A stretch of DNA of 64,000 nt from Pseudomonadota bacterium (GCA_021801265.1 JAJYYE010000008.1:34783-98782); one strand, 5' to 3'; shown: positions 39,977 to 49,934, counted from the first letter of the stretch. Notes: generated from the sequence alone by a model not told the origin. Program-made: numbers and translations.

Positions 39977-40591
39977 TCACCACCAATACTCGGGATAGGC
40001 CCGCTTGGGCACGAAATTATTAAACACCAGCGCGATCAGCAGCAGGATTAACGGTGCGATTAACCCCGGGAAGAGCACGAACCAATAGCCCATCGCATGC
40101 ACGTGTTGGCTGCCAATCACCGCGACCAGCGCGGTTGCGCCGCCGGGTGGGTGCAGGGTACGGGTGGCGTGCATCAGGGCAATCGCCAAACCCACGGCCA
40201 GTGCAGGCGCAATGACGGGCACGATGAGCAACGCCATCTGTGGCGGTGCGATCCAAAAATCCGCCATGGGGCCGGCCAGCAGCAGATGCACACTGACGCC
40301 CACGAACGCCGACAGGACATGCCCACCGATCAAATTACGCGGTTGTGCCAAAGGGCTGCGAATCGCGCCGAACACGAGCACGGCCGAGGCGCCAATCGAA
40401 CCGATAATCAGCACCCGATCCAGCCCACTGAACACCAGCGCGCATAACCCCACCGCCAGTAGGCCAAGAAAACCACCGAAACCCGACCAGAAAACTTCCG
40501 ATCCACTCACCCGGGGCGGTGAGCCATGGCCACGCCCCCGCCATTTGTGCCAATAACGCTGCCAGGCGTTGGGGATCCGAGACTCACTCAT
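39977..40591 (-). CDS. HPP family integral membrane protein
   Basis: A 204-residue protein with five or six membrane helices and the family motif RTLHPPGGATALVAVIG, preceded by SPLAQPRNLIGGHVLSAF. HPP proteins have been linked to nitrite transport in chloroplasts and cyanobacteria; the bacterial role is open. They are often fused to CBS domains, and here the partner CBS protein is the upstream gene, overlapping by 4 nt (ATGA at 40591). That overlap decides the start; the frame could extend 2 codons to a TTG. Confidence 0.88.
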   Translation of the reverse strand: MSESRIPNAWQRYWHKWRGRGHGSPPRVSGSEVFWSGFGGFLGLLAVGLCALVFSGLDRVLIIGSIGASAVLVFGAIRSPLAQPRNLIGGHVLSAFVGVSVHLLLAGPMADFWIAPPQMALLIVPVIAPALAVGLAIALMHATRTLHPPGGATALVAVIGSQHVHAMGYWFVLFPGLIAPLILLLIALVFNNFVPKRAYPEYWW

Positions 40592-41175
40592 AGCCAATCA
40601 TCCCAATGAAACCGCTGCAAAAAATCCCGCCGCATCACGACGCCGATGAGGTGATTTTGCGCATCAACCACCGGCAAGCGTTTTTCCTCCACGGCATGAA
40701 AAGCGCGGGCAATATCGGCGAAACTGCCCGTTTCCGTGAGTACGGTCGCTGGCTGGGTCATCACGTCGGCCACGGTGGTGCGTTCGCAATAATCAATAAA
40801 GCGCTGATCGTGCGCCATCAGCCGGAATACCAGAGAGAAAAACGTATCCGCGCCATAGCCTTGCAGAAAATTCCACTCGCTCACATCGCCCAGAACCCGC
40901 CCCGCCTTGTCCACCACGGGCAAGGTATGCGCGTGCATCAGCGCCATTTGTTCGGCCGCTTCGGTGAGTGATTGCTCGGGGTGCAAGGCCGACACATCGC
41001 GCCGCATCAGGTGTGCAACATCCATCTGGGCAAACAACCGCCGCACAGCATGCTCATGCGCCAGGGTGTAGATCTCGCGAAAATCTTCGGTGGTGATGTC
41101 GATATAGCCTGACATGGCGCGCATGGCTGCCAGCACGTCTTCATCGGGCAATCGCAATTTGCTGGATTCGGTCAT
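40588..41175 (-). CDS. CBS domain pair protein
   Basis: A 195-residue protein with two CBS domains. The first is around HLMRRDVSALHPEQSLTEAAEQM and LPVVDKAGRVLGDVSEWNFL; the second is TVADVMTQPATVLTETGSFADI followed by RLPVVDAQNHLIGVVMRRDFL. It probably senses an adenine nucleotide and regulates the HPP membrane protein encoded directly after it. The N-terminus (about 50 residues) is helical. Confidence 0.88.
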   Translation of the reverse strand: MTESSKLRLPDEDVLAAMRAMSGYIDITTEDFREIYTLAHEHAVRRLFAQMDVAHLMRRDVSALHPEQSLTEAAEQMALMHAHTLPVVDKAGRVLGDVSEWNFLQGYGADTFFSLVFRLMAHDQRFIDYCERTTVADVMTQPATVLTETGSFADIARAFHAVEEKRLPVVDAQNHLIGVVMRRDFLQRFHWDDWL

Positions 41176-41321
41176 GGTGCGCTCCGACCATCATTGGGAG
41201 CGGCATCATAACGAGCGGGTAGCGTCAGGCCAAAGTCAAAAAACTTGCAGCCACCCCAAAGCGTTTTTATCAGATTGAGGTCCAGTGGACGCCCCAGGTT
41301 GACGTCAAGGCATGCCAGAGG

Positions 41322-41516
41322 TCATACGGTATTGGGGTGCATCCCGTGCATTAAAAAGGCCACGAATGCTGCCACTGCAAGGAGTAACAGCACGACAATC
41401 AGCCATTCATCACGGGTGCCCTTGCGACTTTCTCTCAGCATTTGCCCGGCGCGCGGCCACAAAAACACGAGCATCACCCCGATAAAAATCGCCGACATGA
41501 TTTTGACCCAATCCAT
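41322..41516 (-). CDS. Small membrane protein of unknown function
   Basis: A 64-residue protein with two hydrophobic segments (IMSAIFIGVMLVFLW and EWLIVVLLLLAVAAFVAFLM) and a charged loop between them. A strong AGGGGGA ribosome-binding site lies just before two adjacent ATG codons; 41516 gives the better spacing. No family recognised. Confidence 0.6.
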   Translation of the reverse strand: MDWVKIMSAIFIGVMLVFLWPRAGQMLRESRKGTRDEWLIVVLLLLAVAAFVAFLMHGMHPNTV

Positions 41517-41552
41517 CATTCCCCCTACGTGTTGAGAAGTCACTTCGCACCC

Positions 41553-41582
41553 AAAAACAAAAGGCTCCGATGGGCGGAGCCT
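41553..41582 (-). terminator. Rho-independent terminator downstream of the BI-1 gene
   Basis: On the minus strand AGGCTCC pairs with GGAGCCT over a short loop, followed by TTTTGTTTTT (41561-41552). It lies before the small membrane protein gene. Confidence 0.8.
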
Positions 41583-41707
41583 AACGTCATGAGCGCAGCC
41601 AAGACAAGGAAAAAGCGGGCGGAAAACCGGAGTTTACATAGCGCAAATGAGGATTTTTAGCCCATTTTTAACGCAGGATTGGCAAGCGTAAAGTTTTCAC
41701 TATCCTG

Positions 41708-42373
41708 TTAATCGCGGCTGGCACCTAACAGGTTAAGCAAGCTCACAAAAATGTTGTAGATATTGAGATACAGGCTCACGGTCATCATCAGATAATTATC
41801 TTCGCCGCCGTTCACCATGCGGCTGGTATCAAACAGGATGAACCCGCTCATCAGCAAAATAACTGCTGCCGATAACGCCATGGACAACGCAGGCAGGTGG
41901 AAAAATAAATTCCCCAACATCGCCAGCAATACCACGATCAAGCCCACCATCAAAAAGCCGCCCATGAATGAAAAATCGCGGCGGGTGGTGAGCGCATACG
42001 CCGACAGCGCGAAGAAAATAGCGCCGGTACCGCCCAGCGCGGTCATCACGATTTGGTCGCCGCCCGCCATATGCAGGTAATAATTGATGGTCGGTCCAAG
42101 GCCTAAACCCATCAACCCGGTAATCGCAAATACAGTCATCAAACCCGCGCCCGAACGGGCAGTACGCGGCAATACAAACCAGATCAGAGCCATGGAACCG
42201 AACATCGCGATCAGGGAAATCATCGGCGGCAGTTTCAGCCACATCGACACCCCCGCCATCGCCGCACTCCAAATCAAGGTCAACGATAACATCAAATAGG
42301 TATTGCGAATCAACTGGTTGGTCGCCAGTAGCGACTCACTTCGGTCGGTGACCGTGGGGTTTTGCAAACTCAT
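41708..42373 (-). CDS. Bax inhibitor-1 / YccA family membrane protein
   Basis: A 221-residue protein with seven membrane helices, the normal BI-1 topology. TYLMLSLTLIWSAAMAG opens the fold, DFSFMGGFLMVGLIVVL lies centrally, and ILFDTSRMVNGGEDNYLM is the conserved region near the end with the acidic residues of the proposed Ca2+ or proton gate. YccA in E. coli modulates the FtsH protease. Start at 42373 (MSLQNPT) rather than the longer frame, judged by family length. Confidence 0.9.
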   Translation of the reverse strand: MSLQNPTVTDRSESLLATNQLIRNTYLMLSLTLIWSAAMAGVSMWLKLPPMISLIAMFGSMALIWFVLPRTARSGAGLMTVFAITGLMGLGLGPTINYYLHMAGGDQIVMTALGGTGAIFFALSAYALTTRRDFSFMGGFLMVGLIVVLLAMLGNLFFHLPALSMALSAAVILLMSGFILFDTSRMVNGGEDNYLMMTVSLYLNIYNIFVSLLNLLGASRD

Positions 42374-42507
42374 AGCGCGCTCCTTGGGACAAAAAAACCA
42401 TGAATGATTGATACCATAACACGAGTACAAGTTCCATTTTTTGATGGGCTGCGCGCATCAAGCTGGATTGGGCTACCATGCGATATCGATTTTTTGGGAG
42501 TTTGCTT

Positions 42508-43362
42508 GTGCTCTGTTCCAACCCGCGCTCTATCCTGATTACCGGCTGCTCATCGGGCATTGGCTTATGCGTAGCGCGCGGCCTGGCGGATCGGGGGCAT
42601 CGGGTAATCGCCTCCGTGCGCCAGGCAAAAGATGTGGCCGCCTGGCCGCATGCAGACATTCCGGTGGTGTGGCTGGATGTCACCGATGATGCCTCGATCG
42701 AGACCGGGCTGGCCGCCGCATTGGTGCTGACCAACGGTCGACTGGATGCGCTCTTTAATAATGGCGCATTTGGTTTGCCCGGCGCGGTGGAAGATTTATC
42801 ACGTGAAGCCCTGCGGGCGCAATTCGAAACCAACCTGTTCGGCTGGCAGGTGCTCACCAACCGGGTTATTCCATTGATGCGGGCACAGGGTTTTGGCCGC
42901 ATCATCCAGAACAGTTCCGTGCTTGGTCTGGCCGCGCTGCCATTTCGCGGCGCGTATGTGTCCAGTAAATTTGCGCTCGAAGGCTTGAGCGATACCTTGC
43001 GGTTAGAGCTTAAAGGCACCGGCATTGAGATAAGCCTGATTGAACCGGGGCCGATTGAATCTCATTTTCGGGCCAATGCTCAAGCGGCTTTGCTCCGATT
43101 TATTCCCATCGAAACCTCCTGCCATGCATCGGCCTATCGCAAGCAGCTCGTACGGCTCAATAAACCCGGCCCCGCTGCGCCGTTCACCTTGCCGCCCGAT
43201 GCGGTTTTAAAACGCGTGATTCACGCCCTGGAATCGCGCAAACCCAAAACCCGCTACCCCGTAACGGTACCCACCTATGTATTCGCCCTACTGCGCCGCC
43301 TGTTGCCGACCCGCTGGATGGATTGGGTACTGCTCACCGCATCGGGCGGGGGCAAACGCTGA
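42508..43362 (+). CDS. Short-chain dehydrogenase/reductase
   Basis: A classical SDR of about 284 residues. The cofactor loop is ITGCSSGIGLCVARGL, NNGAFGLPGAV stands in for the NNAG motif, the Ser is in IIQNSSVLG and the catalytic pair is YVSSKFALEGL. GTG 42508 has GGGAG 7 nt upstream; an in-frame ATG at 42478 would add ten residues. Substrate unknown. Its TGA overlaps the ATG of the cardiolipin synthase gene (TGATG), suggesting a membrane-lipid link. Confidence 0.88.
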   Translation: MLCSNPRSILITGCSSGIGLCVARGLADRGHRVIASVRQAKDVAAWPHADIPVVWLDVTDDASIETGLAAALVLTNGRLDALFNNGAFGLPGAVEDLSREALRAQFETNLFGWQVLTNRVIPLMRAQGFGRIIQNSSVLGLAALPFRGAYVSSKFALEGLSDTLRLELKGTGIEISLIEPGPIESHFRANAQAALLRFIPIETSCHASAYRKQLVRLNKPGPAAPFTLPPDAVLKRVIHALESRKPKTRYPVTVPTYVFALLRRLLPTRWMDWVLLTASGGGKR

Positions 43363-44807
43363 TGTTTGAGCTCTTCGACCTGCGTCATCCTCAATGGGCG
43401 GCGCTGTATGTCGTCATCGAATGGCTGATTCGATTAATCGCTCTATTTGTGGTGCCCATGCGTCGCCCCCCCGTTACCGCAACGGCGTGGCTGCTGATGA
43501 TTTTTTTCCAACCCGTATTGGGCGGGATTTTTTACCTCTTCGTTGGCCGACCTCGGGCATCCAAAGCGCGTCAGGCAAAAATCGACACGTTAGAGAAGGC
43601 CTTGGCACCCAACGTGGCGCATTTGCAGCAGCAACAAATCTGGCACAGACGAACCAGCCTACCTGAGCGCTGGCGCCCGCTGATGCAACTCGCGCGGCAC
43701 TGGCGTGTGTTTCCTGAATTTGGCGGCAACTCGGTGTCATTGATTGAAACGGTGCCGCAACTCGTCGCGCAACTCGCCGCTGACATCGACCAAGCCCATC
43801 ATTCGGTGCATTTGCTGTTTTATATCGCCGCTCGTGATGCCGTCACCGAACCCGTCTTCGCTGCACTGCTGCGGGCGGTGGCGCGGGGCGTCGAAGTGCG
43901 TTTGCTGGTCGATGATTTTGGCAGCAAACAATTCATCCCGCCCTTGTTGGCGCTTGAACACCACGGCATTCGGGTCGGGCGCGCGTTTCCCCGCAGTAAA
44001 CTCCCCCGCCGTGCGGCCCGGTTTGATCTTCGCAACCACCGCAAACTTGGGGTGATTGATGGCGCGATTGGGTATGCGGGTTCGATGAACCTCATTCGCC
44101 CCGACTTCAAATCCAAAATCATCTATGAAGACATCATGCTGCGCCTGCAAGGCCCCGTCGTGCTGGAGTTGCAAACCATTTTCGCAGGGGATTGGTATAT
44201 CGAACGCAACGCCATGCTGACCGGCGCCGCTTACTTCCCAAACCCAATCGCGGCAGGCGATGAAGTGTGTATTGGCTTGCCGAGCGGGCCGGAATACCCC
44301 GATCCGGTACAGCAGCAACTGCTATTGGCCTTGATTCACGCCAGTACCGAATCCATTCGGCTCGTCACACCCTATTTTGTGCCCGACGACCCGATGCTAT
44401 TGGCCCTCATGACCGCCGCGCAGCGCGGGGTTGAGGTGGAGCTGATTTTGTCCGAACGGCTCGATCAACGCATGGTGCAATGGGCGCAAGAATCGTATTA
44501 CGAAGAATTACTCTCTGTGGGCGTGATCATTCGTCGCTATCCGCATTATTTTTTGCATACTAAATTCGCCCTGTTCGATAGTCACATCTCGTTAATTGGC
44601 AGCGCAAATCTGGATGTGCGCTCCTCGCTGATTAACGCCGAGCTGGGTTTGCTGTTCTATGCACCCCAAACCGCCCACCTGTTGAATGGCTTGCTCGAAC
44701 GATACCGGGAATCAGCGCGCACACTCAGCATGGAAGCCTGGGCATTGCGCGGCCGGCGAGAGATTTTGCTGCAGAATATTGCGCGGCTGACCACGCCGTT
44801 GCTGTAA
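43362..44807 (+). CDS. cls: Cardiolipin synthase (phospholipase D family)
   Basis: A 481-residue ClsA-like enzyme. Two N-terminal membrane helices (residues about 10-60) precede two PLD domains with their catalytic motifs NHRKLGVIDG and HTKFALFDS, each carrying the His-x-Lys pair, followed by GSMNL and GSANLDVRS. It condenses two phosphatidylglycerol molecules to cardiolipin at the inner membrane. ATG 43362 overlaps the SDR stop; the longer frame only reads through the SDR gene. Confidence 0.92.
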   Translation: MFELFDLRHPQWAALYVVIEWLIRLIALFVVPMRRPPVTATAWLLMIFFQPVLGGIFYLFVGRPRASKARQAKIDTLEKALAPNVAHLQQQQIWHRRTSLPERWRPLMQLARHWRVFPEFGGNSVSLIETVPQLVAQLAADIDQAHHSVHLLFYIAARDAVTEPVFAALLRAVARGVEVRLLVDDFGSKQFIPPLLALEHHGIRVGRAFPRSKLPRRAARFDLRNHRKLGVIDGAIGYAGSMNLIRPDFKSKIIYEDIMLRLQGPVVLELQTIFAGDWYIERNAMLTGAAYFPNPIAAGDEVCIGLPSGPEYPDPVQQQLLLALIHASTESIRLVTPYFVPDDPMLLALMTAAQRGVEVELILSERLDQRMVQWAQESYYEELLSVGVIIRRYPHYFLHTKFALFDSHISLIGSANLDVRSSLINAELGLLFYAPQTAHLLNGLLERYRESARTLSMEAWALRGRREILLQNIARLTTPLL

Positions 44808-44910
44808 TGGCCCAAGGTCATTCAGCAAGGGGGCTTTAAGTAGGCGTGACCAGCCCGCGGCGCCCTCCCATCAGACATAATTCCCGACATCCCCAATCCA
44901 AACACCCGGG

Positions 44911-44930
44911 GTCGGGGGTGCATCCCCGAC
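44911..44930. repeat. REP-like intergenic element, copy 5 (short)
   Basis: GTCGGGGGTGCATCCCCGAC, a near-perfect palindrome sharing the GTCGGGG and ATCCCCGAC arms of the other copies but lacking the GTAGGAG end. It lies between cls and the Sel1 gene. Confidence 0.55.
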
Positions 44931-45035
44931 CACTCGGCTCAATTGAAACGCATGGTTCCCTTGTGTATCTGCCACGGTTCATCGACCTCGGTCCACCATC
45001 ACCGCAATTAGAGAACCCCTCGCTCATCAAAACGA

Positions 45036-45057
45036 AAAAGAGCCTTTCGGCTCTTTT
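45036..45057. terminator. Bidirectional rho-independent terminator
   Basis: AAAAGAGCC TTTC GGCTCTTTT is flanked by A and T runs, so it can end the cls transcript on the plus strand and the Sel1 transcript on the minus strand. It sits between their stops, closer to the Sel1 gene. Confidence 0.85.
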
Positions 45058-45089
45058 GTTATCTCAGTATTCAATCTCAGGCGCGAAAC

Positions 45090-45944
45090 CTAGCGCGAAG
45101 CGACTTTCTCATATTCATCCAGCGCCGCATTCAGGCGATTTTTTTCGCGAATTTTCGCTGCGAGATTTTGACCCTGCTGAATTTGCGCCTCACTCATCTT
45201 GGGCGACAAATCTTTCATCGTGGTGATGGCTGATGCGTTGCCCTGCTCCACCAAAGGCCGCAACAAGCCGTAGGCGGCCACCAAATCCGGCTTGGGTAAG
45301 CCGTTGCCTTCCAGATACATAACACCCAAATTATATTGGGCCGGCGCATAACCTTGCACGGCAGCAGCACGGTACCATTTAATGGCTTGTCCATAGTCTT
45401 TTGGCATGCCATCACCGGCGGCATACATGGTGGCCAAGTTGCTTTGCGCACGGTCATAACCTTTTTCAGCCGCCAAGGTAAACCACTTGGCGGCCACGGC
45501 GTAATCTTGTTTCACCCCTTCGCCGTTGTAATACATCGTGCCTAACGCGAGTTGTCCGGGCGCAAAACCCTGATCGGCAGCACGTTGATACCAGCCCAAC
45601 CCCTTCGCCGCATCCTTCGGTACACTCTGCCCCACGCAATACATATGTCCTAAAACATATTGCGCGAACACATCGCCTTTTTCAGCCTTGGGCAACCAAC
45701 GCCCCAAGCCGTCACCGGCATATAAATCTTCGGTTTTGGCTTCAGGCAAAGTCGCCGCCGCGCCCACCGCTGCGGCCCCAACCACCGCCTTTTTCACTGA
45801 ATGCGTGGATTTGGCCGGGTGCTTGGGTTTAAGTTTTTTAGCAGGTTCTGCGGCCAAAGCCAAAGACGATGCCATCAACAATGAACTCGCCACACACCAT
45901 GTGACTAATTTTGTCCACTGCATTGAAAAACGCTCTTTTTTCAT
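45090..45944 (-). CDS. Secreted Sel1-repeat protein
   Basis: A 284-residue protein with a signal peptide (WCVASSLLMASSLALAAEP) and four Sel1-like repeats between about residues 80 and 225. Examples are AQYVLGHMYCVGQSVPKDAA, ALGTMYYNGEGVKQDYAVAA and YNLGVMYLEGNGLPKP. These helical solenoids bind other proteins in the periplasm. A Lys-rich stretch follows the cleavage site. The partner is unknown. Confidence 0.85.
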   Translation of the reverse strand: MKKERFSMQWTKLVTWCVASSLLMASSLALAAEPAKKLKPKHPAKSTHSVKKAVVGAAAVGAAATLPEAKTEDLYAGDGLGRWLPKAEKGDVFAQYVLGHMYCVGQSVPKDAAKGLGWYQRAADQGFAPGQLALGTMYYNGEGVKQDYAVAAKWFTLAAEKGYDRAQSNLATMYAAGDGMPKDYGQAIKWYRAAAVQGYAPAQYNLGVMYLEGNGLPKPDLVAAYGLLRPLVEQGNASAITTMKDLSPKMSEAQIQQGQNLAAKIREKNRLNAALDEYEKVASR

Positions 45945-46322
45945 AAATCACCCACACTGAATCAGTTTGTTGCCCACACACGATGCGTGTAGTTTGACGG
46001 TTTCATCACCAACACTCAACACCCGAAACGCAAACAACAGACCAAAGATGAAGTTAATCCGATAACTTTATATTTTACAAATAATTTCAAAGAAACCAAT
46101 CGCATTAAACTACCTCAAAACCCGCCCAAAATTCCCCAGCGACACACGCAGCCTGACGGACTTGACCATCCATCACGAGGCGATGGATCCATTTGAGGCA
46201 GATTTTTCACTCTTTTGAGACGAATAGCGGTTCTATTTAAGAAAAAAGAGGGGAATGTGGCTAAACCTGGCTTTGCCGCAGTAGGAATGTGTTCAGTCCG
46301 ACAGGACTGCTAGAATGCACGC
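45945..46322. other. Gap upstream of dnaG
   Basis: No gene is seen. The left part is AT-rich, and the right end has AGTCCGACAGGACT (dyad) followed by TAGAAT at 46311-46316, a good -10 hexamer only 7 nt before the dnaG ATG. The rpsU gene usually found before dnaG in Gammaproteobacteria is not here. Confidence 0.5.
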
Positions 46323-47999
46323 ATGAGTTTTATCCCCGAAGCGTTTATTGATGATGTATTGGCCCGCACGGATCTCGTCGAGCTGATCCATCGGCAGGTG
46401 CCCCTCAAAAAAAAGGGTAAGGAATACACCGCCTGCTGCCCGTTTCATCAGGAAAAAACCCCATCGTTTTATGTCAATCCCGATAAACAGTTTTATCACT
46501 GCTTTGGCTGTGGCGCGCATGGCAATGCCGTGAGCTTTTTAATGGATTACGAGCATCGGGATTTCCGGGGCGCCATTGAGCAGCTCGCCACCAGCGCGGG
46601 CATGAGTGTGCCGGTGAGCGCAGTCGATCACGCAGTGCTCGATGCCCAGGCGCAGTGGCAAGCTGCCATGGTGCGCGCCAACACCCACTTCAAAAACCAG
46701 TTGCGCACCCACCCCGAGGCGATTGACTACCTCAAACAACGTGGCGTTCAGGGTGGAACGGCGGCACTCTTCGATATTGGCTTTGCACCCAGTGGCAACA
46801 GCTTATTGACCAGCTGCATGAACGAATCCGAAACGCTCAACATCCTGCAAGGACTCGGGCTCATCATCCAAAAAGATGAGGGGGAACGTTATGATCGCTT
46901 CCGCCGCCGAATTATGTTCCCCATCCGCGACAAACGCGGCCAGCCGATCGGCTTTGGCGGCCGCATTATCGGCCCAGGCGACCCCAAATATTTAAATTCC
47001 CCCGAATCCGAACTGTTTCACAAGGGCCAAAACCTCTACGGCCTGTATGAAGCACGGCTCGATAACGCGAAGCCGCCCCGCATCATCATTGTCGAAGGCT
47101 ACATGGATGTCGTGATGCTGGCACAGCACGGCATTCGCAACGTGGTTGCGACCATGGGCACCGCCACCACGGACGAACAAATCCAGCGCTTGTACCGCAC
47201 CAGCCCGACGTTGATATTTTGCTTCGATGGCGATGCTGCGGGTCGACGTGCCGCGACCAAGGCGCTGCACACCGCCCTGCCGCATTTAACAGATGGCCGC
47301 GATCTGCGATTTTTATTTCTGCCCGATGGCGAAGACCCGGATAGCTTCGTGCAGGCCAAGGGACGCGCTGCTTTTATCGAGCGGGTGGAGCACGGCAGCC
47401 TCTCGTTTGATAATTTCATGCTGCAGTTACTCGATCAACTCGAACCCGGTAACGATACGGCCACGCGCGCCAAAAAATCCAAACTCGGTCATGATTGGCT
47501 ACATCAGCTCCCGCCCGGCGCCTTAAGAAAAATCACCGAACGGCGAATTAACGAACATACCGGCCTATGGCGCGCCCAAACCAAATTCTCCCCCAAGGCA
47601 GAACCCAGCCTACCGCGCAACAAACCCGTTACCTTAAGCAAGCAAACCTTGATTCTCGCGCTGATGCTCAAGCACCCCGACCTCACGCAAGAACTGATGA
47701 ATCCGGCAGCTTGGTTTAATGGCGAAATCCCCGAGGGATTTTTGCACCTCGCCAAGGAAAACCCCGAACAATGGGCGGCCAAAGCGGCAGCCTACTGGGA
47801 CGCAGAAGAAGTCAAATTTGCCCTGGAATGTGATTTTCAAGGCATCAACGAACCCGAAAATGCCCCAGCGATACTCCGAGATACCCTCGCGCAATTGAAG
47901 CGTTCAGCGGCCGATACTGCCAGCAAACAAAGTGCACGAGCCGCACTGGCGCGCTTTTTGCCCCCTGGAAACCCGGATCGTTCACCCGACAGGGATTGA
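46323..47999 (+). CDS. dnaG: DNA primase
   Basis: A 558-residue primase. The CHC2 zinc finger (ACCPFHQEKTPSFYVNP with YHCFGCGAHG) is at residues about 39-66, the TOPRIM domain has VEGYMDVVML and CFDGDAAGRRAA, and a DnaB-binding C-terminal part follows. It makes RNA primers at replication forks. No ribosome-binding site precedes the ATG, and a -10 hexamer is 7 nt upstream, so the message could be leaderless or initiated farther up. Followed by rpoD as in the macromolecular synthesis operon. Confidence 0.97.
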   Translation: MSFIPEAFIDDVLARTDLVELIHRQVPLKKKGKEYTACCPFHQEKTPSFYVNPDKQFYHCFGCGAHGNAVSFLMDYEHRDFRGAIEQLATSAGMSVPVSAVDHAVLDAQAQWQAAMVRANTHFKNQLRTHPEAIDYLKQRGVQGGTAALFDIGFAPSGNSLLTSCMNESETLNILQGLGLIIQKDEGERYDRFRRRIMFPIRDKRGQPIGFGGRIIGPGDPKYLNSPESELFHKGQNLYGLYEARLDNAKPPRIIIVEGYMDVVMLAQHGIRNVVATMGTATTDEQIQRLYRTSPTLIFCFDGDAAGRRAATKALHTALPHLTDGRDLRFLFLPDGEDPDSFVQAKGRAAFIERVEHGSLSFDNFMLQLLDQLEPGNDTATRAKKSKLGHDWLHQLPPGALRKITERRINEHTGLWRAQTKFSPKAEPSLPRNKPVTLSKQTLILALMLKHPDLTQELMNPAAWFNGEIPEGFLHLAKENPEQWAAKAAAYWDAEEVKFALECDFQGINEPENAPAILRDTLAQLKRSAADTASKQSARAALARFLPPGNPDRSPDRD

Positions 48000-48063
48000 A
48001 TTCGCCAAATCCGCCCACACCTATCTATTCGATAGAAACTGCGGCAATTATTTTTCCAGCCGC

Positions 48064-48069
48064 TATAAT
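48064..48069 (+). promoter_or_regulatory. -10 hexamer of a probable rpoD promoter
   Basis: A perfect TATAAT 42 nt before the rpoD ATG, in the 111-nt gap after dnaG. The -35 region is poor (around GCGGCA), so the promoter may need an activator or be of intermediate strength. Confidence 0.5.
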
Positions 48070-48110
48070 CCTCGGTTCGAAAATTTACGCTAATCAGGTA
48101 AAAGCCGCCC

Positions 48111-49934
48111 ATGTACGAAGATAAGCAGGCCAGCATTAAAACACTCATCGCACACGGCCGCGAGCAGGGTTACCTGACATACGCCGAAATCAGCGACCAC
48201 CTTCCGGAATCGTTGGTCGATGCCGATCAGATCGAAGACATCATTGGCATGATTCAGGAAATGGGTATTTCCGTTTCCGAAGTTGCGCCCGATAGCGACG
48301 ATCTTGGACTCGCGGATGAAGCCCGCGTCTCCAACGATGAAGACGCCGCCGAAGAAGCCGTTGCCGTCCTCGCCTCCCAAGTGGATGCCGAATTTGGCCG
48401 CACCACCGACCCCGTACGCATGTACATGCGTGAAATGGGTACGGTCGATCTTCTGAACCGTCAGGGCGAAATCGAAATCGCCAAACGCATTGAAGAAGGC
48501 TTGATCGACGTTACCCGCGCGCTGGCTTTCTATCCACCCACCATTGAAACTCTGCTCGAACACTATGCACGGGTCGAGGCGGGCAGTTTGCGGCTACAGG
48601 ACGTGATCGTTGGCATTATTGAACCGGATATTGAAATTCCGCTCGAAGCCGAGGAAGCGCCCTTGGACGTCGTCGTGGAAGGCGAAGCCGCGGTGGCCGA
48701 TGACGAAGAAGAAGCCGAAGAAGCCGAAGAAGAAGCGGTGGTAGATAACAGCCTCGACCCAGAGCTGGTGCGCGCCCACCTGTTGGTCATTAAAGAGCTG
48801 GCCGGGACCCTCAACGAGCGCAACCCCGAATACCTCGCCAGCCTCGCTGATCAACTGGTTCAGTTAAAACTGAACCCCAATTTCAATGAAAAATTGCTGG
48901 AACAAATTCGCCAAGCCATCGCCCGTATTCGCCTGCTCGAAAAGCAGATCATGCAGCAAGCGGTGGAAAAAGGCGGCCTCAAGCGCGAAACCTTTATCGA
49001 AGCATTCCGCAGCAATGAATCGGATATCGGTTGGGTAGAGATCGCCACCAAAGGCAAGCCCACCGCGAAATTCATCCAAGTCCAGCCGGAAATTGAGCGC
49101 CTGCAAAAACGCCTCAACACCGTGGCCCGCGATAGCAAACTCACCGTGGCTCAAACCCGCGAAGTGCATCGACTCATCACCTTGGGTGAAGCCAAAGCCC
49201 GCCGTGCGAAAAAGGAAATGATCGAAGCCAATCTGCGCCTCGTGATTTCGATTGCCAAAAAATACACCAATCGCGGCCTGCAATTCCTGGATTTAATTCA
49301 GGAAGGCAATATCGGCCTCATGAAAGCGGTGGATAAATTCGAGTATCGTCGCGGCTACAAGTTTTCGACCTACGCCACTTGGTGGATTCGCCAGGCCATC
49401 ACCCGATCGATTGCCGATCAAGCGCGCACCATCCGTATTCCAGTGCACATGATCGAAACGATCAACAAACTTAACCGCATCAGCCGCCAAATGCTGCAGG
49501 AAATGGGTCGCGAGCCCACACCCGAGGAACTGGCCATTCGAATGGACTTGCCGGAAGACAAAATCCGCAAAGTCCTCAAAATCGCCAAAGAACCCATCTC
49601 GATGGAAACCCCGATTGGCGAAGACGATGACTCCAACCTCGGCGACTTCATCGAAGATCAAAGCGCCATTTCGCCGATGGACTCGGCCACCAATGCCAGC
49701 CTGTCGGAAATTGTGCGCGAAATCCTCGCCTCCCTCACCCCGCGTGAGGCAAAGGTACTGATGATGCGGTTTGGCATCGGCATGAACACCGACCATACGC
49801 TCGAAGAAGTCGGCAAACAGTTCGATGTCACCCGCGAGCGGATTCGGCAAATAGAGGCCAAGGCGTTGCGCAAACTGCGCCACCCTTCCCGCTCCGAGCG
49901 CCTGCGCAGCTTCATCGAAATGAATGTCGACTAA
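48111..49934 (+). CDS. rpoD: RNA polymerase primary sigma factor RpoD (sigma-70)
   Basis: A 607-residue primary sigma factor. It has region 1.1, an acidic spacer at about residues 175-210 (very Glu-rich), region 1.2/2 with [20 protein letters not shown] and [19 protein letters not shown], region 3 ([14 protein letters not shown]) and region 4 with [20 protein letters not shown]. All promoter-reading motifs are intact. A stable GGCGGC/GCCGCC hairpin follows the stop just before the tRNA. Confidence 0.98.
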   Translation: MYEDKQASIKTLIAHGREQGYLTYAEISDHLPESLVDADQIEDIIGMIQEMGISVSEVAPDSDDLGLADEARVSNDEDAAEEAVAVLASQVDAEFGRTTDPVRMYMREMGTVDLLNRQGEIEIAKRIEEGLIDVTRALAFYPPTIETLLEHYARVEAGSLRLQDVIVGIIEPDIEIPLEAEEAPLDVVVEGEAAVADDEEEAEEAEEEAVVDNSLDPELVRAHLLVIKELAGTLNERNPEYLASLADQLVQLKLNPNFNEKLLEQIRQAIARIRLLEKQIMQQAVEKGGLKRETFIEAFRSNESDIGWVEIATKGKPTAKFIQVQPEIERLQKRLNTVARDSKLTVAQTREVHRLITLGEAKARRAKKEMIEANLRLVISIAKKYTNRGLQFLDLIQEGNIGLMKAVDKFEYRRGYKFSTYATWWIRQAITRSIADQARTIRIPVHMIETINKLNRISRQMLQEMGREPTPEELAIRMDLPEDKIRKVLKIAKEPISMETPIGEDDDSNLGDFIEDQSAISPMDSATNASLSEIVREILASLTPREAKVLMMRFGIGMNTDHTLEEVGKQFDVTRERIRQIEAKALRKLRHPSRSERLRSFIEMNVD

